In this document: piece after piece, positions 1 through 5,304 of the stretch | Position numbering within the stretch: position 1 is the first letter of the stretch | Layout: each line of letters opens with the position of its first letter | Source of the DNA: Actinobacteria bacterium RBG_16_64_13 | Lineage (GTDB): Bacteria; Actinomycetota; Thermoleophilia; RBG-16-64-13 | Direction of reading: 5' to 3' | Assembly: GCA_001768675.1 (NCBI GenBank) | Contig: MELN01000007.1 | Span: 1 to 5,628 of the forward strand | DNA length: 5,628 nucleotides | Translations under genes and position numbers: made by a program | The notes under the pieces: model-generated | Database searches by the model: none | The model's input: only the letters and a program-made list of their open reading frames with translations | What the model was told of the DNA's origin: nothing

Positions 1-1
1 C

Positions 2-298
2 GACATCATGCGCGAGTTGGAAGGCATCTCCGACTACGTGATACTGGATGGGCCGCCCATGCTGATCTCGTCGGACTCTTTGAGTCTCGCCCAGTGCGTG
101 GACGCAGTCGTTCTCGCCAGCATGCTCGGCAAGGAGACCGCCGCCGAGGCCCTTCAAGTGAGGCAGTTGATCGTCCGGGCGGAGATCGCCGCCCTCGGGA
201 TCGTGATATGCGACGCCAAACCGCAGACACACGATGGATACCACTACTATTACCGCCCGAACGCGGATGAAGAGGCGCGGGTCCGACAGGACTCGTGA
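2..298 (+). CDS. Polysaccharide-biosynthesis tyrosine kinase (BY-kinase, CpsD/Wzc-like), 3' end only
   Basis: The reading frame is open from the left edge, so only the last 98 residues are present. Residues 12-19 read YVILDGPP, the Walker B-type segment of BY-kinases and related MinD/ParA-like P-loop ATPases. It is followed by SDSLSLAQCVDAVVLAS, the usual strand-helix-strand after it, and by LGIVICDAK near residue 65, the last core strand. The C-terminus holds a tyrosine cluster (Tyr80, 82, 83, 84), the autophosphorylation tail of these kinases, followed by an acidic/basic end. Family members phosphorylate themselves on this tail and, together with a membrane chain-length protein, control polymerisation and export of capsule or exopolysaccharide. 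The Walker A region lies outside the window, so it cannot be seen whether the kinase is a separate protein or fused to a Wzz-type membrane domain. The stop codon overlaps the next start (GTGA), which indicates translational coupling. Confidence 0.85.
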   Translation, partial: DIMRELEGISDYVILDGPPMLISSDSLSLAQCVDAVVLASMLGKETAAEALQVRQLIVRAEIAALGIVICDAKPQTHDGYHYYYRPNADEEARVRQDS

Positions 299-1272
299 GC
301 GGGACCGGCCCATTGGACGGCGCCCTCTCACCCCGGGACAGCTTGCGTGATCCACTGAGCACGCCCGCCCGAAGTCCTCGAGTGACGATCGGCATTTCAG
401 TCTACAACGCGGCCGAGACCTTGCCCCTTACCCTGCGTTCCGTCTTCTGCCAGACATTCGCCGACTGGGAATTGCTTCTGGTTGACGACGGGTCCACCGA
501 CGAATCGGTCGAGATCATGCGCTCCGTCAAGGACGCGCGGGTGCGAGTCTTCGTAGACGGCGAACACAAGACCACGGCCCCACGGGCGAACGAGATCGAC
601 CTTCTCGCCAGAGGCTCTCTGGTCGCCCGGATGGACGCTGACGATATCATGCATCCCGATCGCCTGAAGAAGCAGGTCGACTACCTGCAGGCCCATCCCG
701 AGGTTGACGTGGTGGGAACCGCCATGTACTCCATCAATCCCGCACAACAGATACAGGGGTGGCGAAGCATCAATCAGCGGCCTGCTTCCGAATTCGCTGC
801 GGGGATGCGAGTCCCGGTGATCCATGGAACGGTCGTAGCCCGAACGGCCTGGTTCATCCGCAATCGCTATGACGAATCGGCCTATGCGAGGCGATGTGAA
901 GATGCCGAGCTCTGGTTCAGGACATACGGCACGAGTGTCGTCCGCTCGCTTTCGGAGCCGCTTCTCTTTGTCACTGAGGATGTCCGAAACACCATGAGGA
1001 AGCTCCGTTCCTCCAATAAGGGAAGGCTGAAGATCATGTTCCTCGGTAAAGGGGAGGTGCGGAAGAAGCAGCTATCGGTACGCCTGGCTCTGGCTGCCGC
1101 CATATGCCTGAAGATGGCCTTTTACGAATTGTGCTGGGCCGTCGGCGCGCGCCAGTATCTCATTGACAGACGAAACCAGAGGCTCGATACCGCTCAGGCG
1201 GCAGCGGCCGCGCATACCTTGGAGGAGGTCCTCCGGTGCCCGGTCCCTGGCCTTGATCCGGCGGCACGGTAG
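295..1272 (+). CDS. Family 2 glycosyltransferase (GT-A fold), complete
   Basis: This 325-residue protein starts at a GTG that shares four bases with the kinase stop codon. After a poorly conserved 28-residue leader, the GT2 domain begins at about residue 29 with RVTIGISVYNAAETLPLTL. The nucleotide-sugar signature VDDGSTDES is at 63-71, the metal/diphosphate DxD motif MDADD at 113-117, and the acceptor-side ED motif in CEDAELWFR at 201-209, where Asp203 is the expected catalytic base. GT2 enzymes of this type add a sugar from a nucleotide donor to a lipid-linked oligosaccharide on the cytoplasmic face of the membrane. The C-terminal 260-285 stretch is hydrophobic and may associate with the membrane. 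The donor and the linkage cannot be read from the sequence. The part from base 794 onward (residue 168 to the end) is repeated 1940 bp downstream inside a chimeric ORF. This is the only complete copy. Confidence 0.9.
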   Translation: MSGTGPLDGALSPRDSLRDPLSTPARSPRVTIGISVYNAAETLPLTLRSVFCQTFADWELLLVDDGSTDESVEIMRSVKDARVRVFVDGEHKTTAPRANEIDLLARGSLVARMDADDIMHPDRLKKQVDYLQAHPEVDVVGTAMYSINPAQQIQGWRSINQRPASEFAAGMRVPVIHGTVVARTAWFIRNRYDESAYARRCEDAELWFRTYGTSVVRSLSEPLLFVTEDVRNTMRKLRSSNKGRLKIMFLGKGEVRKKQLSVRLALAAAICLKMAFYELCWAVGARQYLIDRRNQRLDTAQAAAAAHTLEEVLRCPVPGLDPAAR

Positions 1273-2720
1273 TCGCATGGTCCGCGACTCATGTCCGGAG
1301 GCTTCGAACAGCTCCCCAGCCCGCCCAGATGCCTGCCGGTCGGACAGCATGCGGGGAGGTGTGCTCGTCGTTTCCCTTGACTTCGAGCTCTATTGGGGAA
1401 TGCGGGATGTCGTGTCTCTTCGGCGGTACGCGGACAACCTCGCGGGAGTCCAGGAGGCCATTCCGCGGTTGTTGAGCCTGTTCGTCGATCGAGGCATCCA
1501 CGCAACCTGGGCGGCGGTAGGATTCTTGCTCTGCACAGACAGGAACGATCTCCTCGCAAGCCTGCCGACGAAGATCCCACACTACGCAGACGAGACGCTC
1601 TCTCCCTATCTCGGGATGCACGAGCTTGACGAAATCGACCAGCATGATGTCTACTACTTCGCTCCCCAACTCGTCCGCAGCATCCTGGCCACGCCGCACC
1701 AGGAGTTGGGGACCCATACCTTCTCTCACTACTACTGTCTGGAAGAGGGACCTACTCTCGACGATTTCCGTGAGGATCTGCAGGCGGTTGTCCACATTGC
1801 CGAGCGATATCACGTTCGTCCAGTGAGCCTAGTTTTTCCTCGGAACCAAGTCAGCGCCGCACATCTTGACATCGCCCGGGATCTTGGCTTCGTTGCCTAT
1901 CGGGGGACAGAGAAGAGTTGGCCGTATCGTCCGAAGGGCGGTTCGGACCAGTCATCCGTGATCCGCAGGCTTACCCGACTGCTGGACGCCTACGTGTGCC
2001 TCTTCGGCTCTCAGACATATCTACCGCAACACTGCGAAGCCCTGCCCGTGAACATCCCTTCCAGTCGTTTTCTCCGTCCCTATTCAAGGCGCTTAGCGCG
2101 CCTCGAGCCTTTGCGCCTCCACCGCATCTCAGCACAGCTCACCGTTGCCGCGAGAGAGAATCGGGTCTTTCACATATGGTGGCACCCACACAATTTCGGG
2201 GTAGACCTCGAGAAGAACCTGGAAAACGTTGAACGCATTATGGACAAGTACGCCGAATTGCAGGCAGTATATGGCATGCGGAGTCTCAACATGGGGGAGT
2301 TGGCTGCACTTGCCTACAGATGAACGCATTGCTGGCACCCGCGTAGTCATGGTCGCGGGAAGGTCGGAGTCGTCCTACATCGTCTATAACGAGCTGGCGA
2401 AGCATGGGCTACGCCCCGACAGGGTCTTCCTCGAGAACGATGGGGCGGCTGGCAGCTACGCCTTCCTGAGACGAAGGATCAAAAGACTCGGACTGGTCAC
2501 CGTGGTCGGTCAGCTCCTCTTCAGGCTGGGGATCGTCCCGGTGTTGATGATCTCGTCGCGCCGAAGGATCAACTTCCTAAAACAGTCCCTGAGTCTGGAT
2601 GCGACCCCGATCGATGAGAAGCGGATCACCCCGGTGCGATCGGTCAACTCGGCGCAGGTGATCGATCATCTCGGAGAGCTGAGGCCGAGAGTGGTGGTGA
2701 TAAACGGGACCCGTATCCTC
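794..2720 (+). repeat. Direct tandem repeat, copy 1 (1927 bp)
   Basis: This segment recurs 1940 bp downstream. It starts inside the glycosyltransferase (codon 167), contains the whole first deacetylase and ends inside a formyltransferase reading frame after GTATCCTC. Line-by-line comparison shows four mismatches with copy 2: T2268/C4208, T2441/C4381, T2450/C4390 and C2462/A4402. No transposase, long terminal repeat or target-site duplication flanks it. Confidence 0.95.
1277..2323 (+). CDS. Polysaccharide deacetylase (NodB-homology), copy 1
   Basis: The protein has 348 residues if it starts at ATG 1277, four bases after the glycosyltransferase stop. It has 324 if it starts at ATG 1349, immediately before the conserved domain. 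Neither start has a good Shine-Dalgarno sequence; I prefer 1277 for operon spacing. NodB-type motifs are clear: SLDFELYWG at 33-41 (Asp35, catalytic/metal Asp), ATWAAVGF at 76-83, THTFSH at 146-151 (His147 and His151, metal ligands), VFPRNQ at 186-191, and IWWHPHNFG at 300-308 near the end, as in capsule-cluster deacetylases. The family hydrolyses N- or O-acetyl groups from sugars with a divalent metal. No signal peptide or membrane segment is visible, so it probably acts in the cytoplasm on a precursor sugar or lipid-linked unit. It is identical to copy 2 except Val331, which is Ala there (T2268 versus C4208). Confidence 0.88.
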   Translation: MVRDSCPEASNSSPARPDACRSDSMRGGVLVVSLDFELYWGMRDVVSLRRYADNLAGVQEAIPRLLSLFVDRGIHATWAAVGFLLCTDRNDLLASLPTKIPHYADETLSPYLGMHELDEIDQHDVYYFAPQLVRSILATPHQELGTHTFSHYYCLEEGPTLDDFREDLQAVVHIAERYHVRPVSLVFPRNQVSAAHLDIARDLGFVAYRGTEKSWPYRPKGGSDQSSVIRRLTRLLDAYVCLFGSQTYLPQHCEALPVNIPSSRFLRPYSRRLARLEPLRLHRISAQLTVAARENRVFHIWWHPHNFGVDLEKNLENVERIMDKYAELQAVYGMRSLNMGELAALAYR

Positions 2721-3212
2721 ACCACCACTCTCGTCGCTGCGGGGATGCGAGTCCCGGTGATCCATGGAACGGTCGTAGCCCGAACGGCCTGGTTCATCCG
2801 CAATCGCTATGACGAATCGGCCTATGCGAGGCGATGTGAAGATGCCGAGCTCTGGTTCAGGACATACGGCACGAGTGTCGTCCGCTCGCTTTCGGAGCCG
2901 CTTCTCTTTGTCACTGAGGATGTCCGAAACACCATGAGGAAGCTCCGTTCCTCCAATAAGGGAAGGCTGAAGATCATGTTCCTCGGTAAAGGGGAGGTGC
3001 GGAAGAAGCAGCTATCGGTACGCCTGGCTCTGGCTGCCGCCATATGCCTGAAGATGGCCTTTTACGAATTGTGCTGGGCCGTCGGCGCGCGCCAGTATCT
3101 CATTGACAGACGAAACCAGAGGCTCGATACCGCTCAGGCGGCAGCGGCCGCGCATACCTTGGAGGAGGTCCTCCGGTGCCCGGTCCCTGGCCTTGATCCG
3201 GCGGCACGGTAG
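2310..3212 (+). CDS. Chimeric ORF: formyltransferase N-terminal half fused in frame to glycosyltransferase C-terminal half
   Basis: The frame is open across the duplication joint. With the TTG start at 2310 it gives 300 residues. Residues 1-137 are the N-terminal part of the formyltransferase, ending at INGTRIL. Residues 138-142 (TTTLV) are encoded by the joint. Residues 143-300 equal residues 168-325 of the upstream glycosyltransferase and end at its native stop. The formyl part lacks the catalytic Asn-x-His and Asp motifs present in the complete downstream copy. The glycosyltransferase part lacks the VDDGS and DADD donor site but keeps CEDAELWFR. Neither original activity is therefore expected. 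The ORF keeps the operon reading continuous into deacetylase copy 2, so it may serve only as a translated spacer or be a by-product of duplication. Alternative starts are ATG 2271 and ATG 2349. It is best treated as a chimeric remnant unless expression is shown. Confidence 0.75.
   Translation: MPTDERIAGTRVVMVAGRSESSYIVYNELAKHGLRPDRVFLENDGAAGSYAFLRRRIKRLGLVTVVGQLLFRLGIVPVLMISSRRRINFLKQSLSLDATPIDEKRITPVRSVNSAQVIDHLGELRPRVVVINGTRILTTTLVAAGMRVPVIHGTVVARTAWFIRNRYDESAYARRCEDAELWFRTYGTSVVRSLSEPLLFVTEDVRNTMRKLRSSNKGRLKIMFLGKGEVRKKQLSVRLALAAAICLKMAFYELCWAVGARQYLIDRRNQRLDTAQAAAAAHTLEEVLRCPVPGLDPAAR
2686..2733. repeat. Inverted repeat at the duplication joint (15-bp arms, 18-base spacer)
   Basis: The left arm 2686-2700 (CGAGAGTGGTGGTGA) is perfectly complementary to the right arm 2719-2733 (TCACCACCACTCTCG). 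The left arm belongs to the normal formyltransferase and is also present at 4626-4640. The last 13 bases of the right arm (2721-2733) exist only at the joint and match neither parental sequence there, so they look like an inverted copy of the left arm made when the duplication formed. Confidence 0.9.
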
Positions 3213-3216
3213 TCGC

Positions 3217-4263
3217 ATGGTCCGCGACTCATGTCCGGAGGCTTCGAACAGCTCCCCAGCCCGCCCAGATGCCTGCCGGTCGGACAGCATGCGGGGAGGT
3301 GTGCTCGTCGTTTCCCTTGACTTCGAGCTCTATTGGGGAATGCGGGATGTCGTGTCTCTTCGGCGGTACGCGGACAACCTCGCGGGAGTCCAGGAGGCCA
3401 TTCCGCGGTTGTTGAGCCTGTTCGTCGATCGAGGCATCCACGCAACCTGGGCGGCGGTAGGATTCTTGCTCTGCACAGACAGGAACGATCTCCTCGCAAG
3501 CCTGCCGACGAAGATCCCACACTACGCAGACGAGACGCTCTCTCCCTATCTCGGGATGCACGAGCTTGACGAAATCGACCAGCATGATGTCTACTACTTC
3601 GCTCCCCAACTCGTCCGCAGCATCCTGGCCACGCCGCACCAGGAGTTGGGGACCCATACCTTCTCTCACTACTACTGTCTGGAAGAGGGACCTACTCTCG
3701 ACGATTTCCGTGAGGATCTGCAGGCGGTTGTCCACATTGCCGAGCGATATCACGTTCGTCCAGTGAGCCTAGTTTTTCCTCGGAACCAAGTCAGCGCCGC
3801 ACATCTTGACATCGCCCGGGATCTTGGCTTCGTTGCCTATCGGGGGACAGAGAAGAGTTGGCCGTATCGTCCGAAGGGCGGTTCGGACCAGTCATCCGTG
3901 ATCCGCAGGCTTACCCGACTGCTGGACGCCTACGTGTGCCTCTTCGGCTCTCAGACATATCTACCGCAACACTGCGAAGCCCTGCCCGTGAACATCCCTT
4001 CCAGTCGTTTTCTCCGTCCCTATTCAAGGCGCTTAGCGCGCCTCGAGCCTTTGCGCCTCCACCGCATCTCAGCACAGCTCACCGTTGCCGCGAGAGAGAA
4101 TCGGGTCTTTCACATATGGTGGCACCCACACAATTTCGGGGTAGACCTCGAGAAGAACCTGGAAAACGTTGAACGCATTATGGACAAGTACGCCGAATTG
4201 CAGGCAGCATATGGCATGCGGAGTCTCAACATGGGGGAGTTGGCTGCACTTGCCTACAGATGA
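3217..4263 (+). CDS. Polysaccharide deacetylase (NodB-homology), copy 2
   Basis: This is the second copy of the deacetylase, 348 residues from ATG 3217 or 324 from ATG 3289. It keeps every motif of copy 1: SLDFELYWG with Asp35, THTFSH with His147 and His151, VFPRNQ, and IWWHPHNFG near the C-terminus. The only protein difference seen is Ala331 here versus Val331 in copy 1, outside the motifs. Because the duplication unit starts inside the glycosyltransferase, this copy has the same upstream sequence as copy 1, including the 3' end of that gene, so translation initiation should be alike. It is followed directly by the complete formyltransferase, whose reading frame it overlaps, so this copy keeps the ancestral junction with that gene. 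Both copies look intact; the effect may simply be a doubled dose of enzyme. Confidence 0.88.
   Translation: MVRDSCPEASNSSPARPDACRSDSMRGGVLVVSLDFELYWGMRDVVSLRRYADNLAGVQEAIPRLLSLFVDRGIHATWAAVGFLLCTDRNDLLASLPTKIPHYADETLSPYLGMHELDEIDQHDVYYFAPQLVRSILATPHQELGTHTFSHYYCLEEGPTLDDFREDLQAVVHIAERYHVRPVSLVFPRNQVSAAHLDIARDLGFVAYRGTEKSWPYRPKGGSDQSSVIRRLTRLLDAYVCLFGSQTYLPQHCEALPVNIPSSRFLRPYSRRLARLEPLRLHRISAQLTVAARENRVFHIWWHPHNFGVDLEKNLENVERIMDKYAELQAAYGMRSLNMGELAALAYR
4233..4239 (+). promoter_or_regulatory. Candidate Shine-Dalgarno for the formyltransferase TTG start
   Basis: GGGGGAG lies inside the end of deacetylase copy 2, ten bases before TTG 4250. It supports TTG over ATG 4289, which has no purine-rich sequence at the right distance. 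The same site is present at 2293-2299 ahead of the chimeric ORF. Confidence 0.45.
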
Positions 4264-5050
4264 ACGCATTGCTGGCACCCGCGTAGTCATGGTCGCGGGA
4301 AGGTCGGAGTCGTCCTACATCGTCTATAACGAGCTGGCGAAGCATGGGCTACGCCCCGACAGGGTCTTCCTCGAGAACGACGGGGCGGCCGGCAGCTACG
4401 CATTCCTGAGACGAAGGATCAAAAGACTCGGACTGGTCACCGTGGTCGGTCAGCTCCTCTTCAGGCTGGGGATCGTCCCGGTGTTGATGATCTCGTCGCG
4501 CCGAAGGATCAACTTCCTAAAACAGTCCCTGAGTCTGGATGCGACCCCGATCGATGAGAAGCGGATCACCCCGGTGCGATCGGTCAACTCGGCGCAGGTG
4601 ATCGATCATCTCGGAGAGCTGAGGCCGAGAGTGGTGGTGATAAACGGGACCCGTATCCTCTCGGCTGAGGTGCTTCGCTCCGCCCCTTCGGTCTTTCTGA
4701 ACATGCATCTCGGAGTCACCCCCATGTATAGGGGGGTATACGGCGCCTACTGGGCCCTGGCCGAGAGAAAGCCAGAATCCTGTGGAGTGACGGTACATCT
4801 GGTCGACGACGGGATAGACACGGGGAGGATACTCGGGCAGGCGCTGATCTCACCGACCAAAGAAGACAACGTGGTCACCTACCCACTCCTCCAGCTAGCC
4901 ACGGGACTGCCTATTCTGGTGAAAGGCGTGAAAGACGCCTCCACGGACAACATGGAGTTGCGACCATACCCCTCGGGCGAGTCCCAGCTCAGAAGTCACC
5001 CCACTCTCTGGACCTACATTTGGGGCAGACTGCGCCGCGGGACGAAATGA
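4250..5050 (+). CDS. Formyltransferase (PurN/Fmt-type fold), probably sugar N-formyltransferase, complete
   Basis: From TTG 4250 this is a 266-residue protein. A Rossmann-like start, TRVVMVAGRSESSYIVYNEL, is followed by RPRVVVING at 125-133. The catalytic signature is NMHLGVTPMYRG at 151-162, with Asn151 and His153 as the conserved Asn-x-His pair. VDDGIDTG at 185-192 supplies the conserved Asp186 and the DTG loop. These three residues define 10-formyl-tetrahydrofolate-dependent formyl transfer to an amine. The protein is shorter than methionyl-tRNA formyltransferase and lies in a polysaccharide operon, so a nucleotide-linked or lipid-linked amino sugar is the likelier acceptor (inference). 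The start is uncertain. TTG 4250 has GGGGGAG ten bases upstream and overlaps the deacetylase by 14 bases. ATG 4211 would lengthen the protein, and ATG 4289 would cut the first strand. The 5' half is also present in the chimeric ORF, with three silent differences. Confidence 0.82.
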   Translation: MPTDERIAGTRVVMVAGRSESSYIVYNELAKHGLRPDRVFLENDGAAGSYAFLRRRIKRLGLVTVVGQLLFRLGIVPVLMISSRRRINFLKQSLSLDATPIDEKRITPVRSVNSAQVIDHLGELRPRVVVINGTRILSAEVLRSAPSVFLNMHLGVTPMYRGVYGAYWALAERKPESCGVTVHLVDDGIDTGRILGQALISPTKEDNVVTYPLLQLATGLPILVKGVKDASTDNMELRPYPSGESQLRSHPTLWTYIWGRLRRGTK

Positions 5051-5076
5051 ACCGCTGATTCCCGGATCTTGTCCAG

Positions 5077-5101
5077 GCCTGCCTCCGCGGCAGGCTTTTT
5101 C
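5077..5101 (+). terminator. Intrinsic terminator of the polysaccharide operon
   Basis: A perfect 7-bp stem GCCTGCC (5077-5083) / GGCAGGC (5089-5095) with loop TCCGC is followed at once by TTTTTC. It lies 27 bases after the formyltransferase stop and separates the operon from the downstream leader. Confidence 0.92.
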
Positions 5102-5102
5102 T

Positions 5103-5129
5103 TAAGTCCACCCCTTTCCCTGCCGATAA
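5103..5129 (+). promoter_or_regulatory. Sigma-28 (FliA/SigD/WhiG-type) promoter
   Basis: The -10 element GCCGATAA (5122-5129) is an exact match to the sigma-28 consensus. TAAG (5103-5106) lies exactly 15 bases upstream, against the consensus TAAA-N15-GCCGATAA, so there is one mismatch in the core positions. The start of transcription would fall near 5136. It overlaps the T-tract end of the operon terminator and is the only plausible promoter seen ahead of the secreted protein gene. Confidence 0.7.
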
Positions 5130-5136
5130 GTACACC

Positions 5137-5158
5137 GAGAGTAGAAGTTCTATCTCTC
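5137..5158 (+). other. Hairpin at the predicted 5' end of the leader RNA
   Basis: GAGAGTAG (5137-5144) pairs with CTA-T-CTCTC (5150-5158) across the loop AAGTT, with one bulged T. It would form right at the start of the transcript and could protect the 5' end. CCGAGA (5135-5140), overlapping its left arm, is also complementary to TCTCGG (5238-5243) after the aptamer, so the two pairings exclude each other. Confidence 0.5.
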
Positions 5159-5244
5159 AGGACGAAAGGGCACACTCACCGTGAGGTGAGGTCGCAATGC
5201 CACGGGGCTCCGCGAGGAGTCGGCCGGGCTGCCGAAATCTCGGG
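5158..5244 (+). promoter_or_regulatory. GEMM-I (cyclic-di-GMP-I) type riboswitch aptamer
   Basis: From GGGCA (5168-5172) to GTCGCAATGCC (5191-5201) the segment is 34 bases, the same length as the matching part of the Vibrio cholerae Vc2 aptamer as I recall it. It contains a 6-bp stem CTCACC/GGTGAG capped by the GNRA loop GTGA (5181-5184). A second helix, GGCTCC (5206-5211) / GGAGTC (5216-5221), is capped by GCGA and flanked by CGG/CCG pairing, and is followed by CCGGGCTGCCG, the family's 3' signature. Expected ligand contacts are kept: G5170 (Vc2 G20), A5197 (A47) and C5232 (C92). Vc2 GACGCAAAGCC reads GTCGCAATGCC here, two A-to-T changes; T5198 can now pair with A5172. The outer closing helix is not clear. 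The RNA would bind c-di-GMP and control the downstream terminator. The base at 5170 is G, favouring c-di-GMP over cGAMP. Confidence 0.78.
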
Positions 5245-5252
5245 GTCAACCT

Positions 5253-5290
5253 GGGAAGCCATGTGCTTTTTCCGGTTGGCTCCCTTTTTT
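5253..5290 (+). terminator. Leader terminator (riboswitch expression platform)
   Basis: GGGA-A-GCCA (5253-5261, one bulged A) pairs with TGGCTCCC (5277-5284) across a 15-base loop and is followed by TTTTTT (5285-5290). It lies between the aptamer and the ribosome binding site, the usual place for a riboswitch-controlled terminator. The same GGCTCC as in its 3' arm occurs in the aptamer at 5206-5211 and could capture the 5' arm instead. Confidence 0.8.
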
Positions 5291-5292
5291 GT

Positions 5293-5298
5293 GGGAGG
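5293..5298 (+). promoter_or_regulatory. Ribosome binding site of the secreted beta-helix protein
   Basis: GGGAGG is centred about nine bases before ATG 5305 and fixes that start. GGGAG (5293-5297) is also complementary to CTCCC (5280-5284), the 3' arm of the leader terminator, so a read-through transcript could hide the site in a small hairpin with the T-tract as loop. Confidence 0.75.
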
Positions 5299-5304
5299 CA
5301 CAAA

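Larger units (their letters stand above)
2734..4660 (+). repeat. Direct tandem repeat, copy 2 (1927 bp)
   Basis: This is the second unit, separated from copy 1 by 13 bases (2721-2733). Its left edge lies within the glycosyltransferase fragment of the chimeric ORF. Its right edge is at 4660 in the complete formyltransferase, after which the native gene continues with TCGGCTGAGG. Left of 2734 the sequence no longer matches that left of 794, and right of 4660 it no longer matches that right of 2720, so the edges are sharp. Confidence 0.95.

Noticed and set aside
1163..1276. Earlier start for deacetylase copy 1 at ATG 1163 (and 3103 for copy 2)
   Set aside because: It would overlap the end of the glycosyltransferase by over 100 bases and add an arginine-rich tail absent from the domain; ATG 1277 or 1349 is more plausible.
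1289..1813. Minus-strand ORF of 174 residues (and its twin at 3229-3753)
   Set aside because: It lies wholly opposite the deacetylase, whose NodB motifs are intact; its translation shows no recognisable domain and it follows from high-GC codon usage.
4169..4249. Earlier start for the formyltransferase at ATG 4169 (and 2229 for the chimera)
   Set aside because: It would translate about 95 bases out of frame through the end of the deacetylase, and the Rossmann-like domain only begins near 4274.
794..4660. Composite transposon or insertion sequence as cause of the repeat
   Set aside because: No transposase, terminal inverted repeats or target-site duplication is present; the only inverted repeat is local to the middle joint and is explained by copying of adjacent sequence.
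5168..5234. cGAMP-binding (GEMM-Ib) variant
   Set aside because: The position equivalent to Vc2 G20 is G (5170), typical of c-di-GMP binders, whereas cGAMP variants usually have A; binding data would still be needed.
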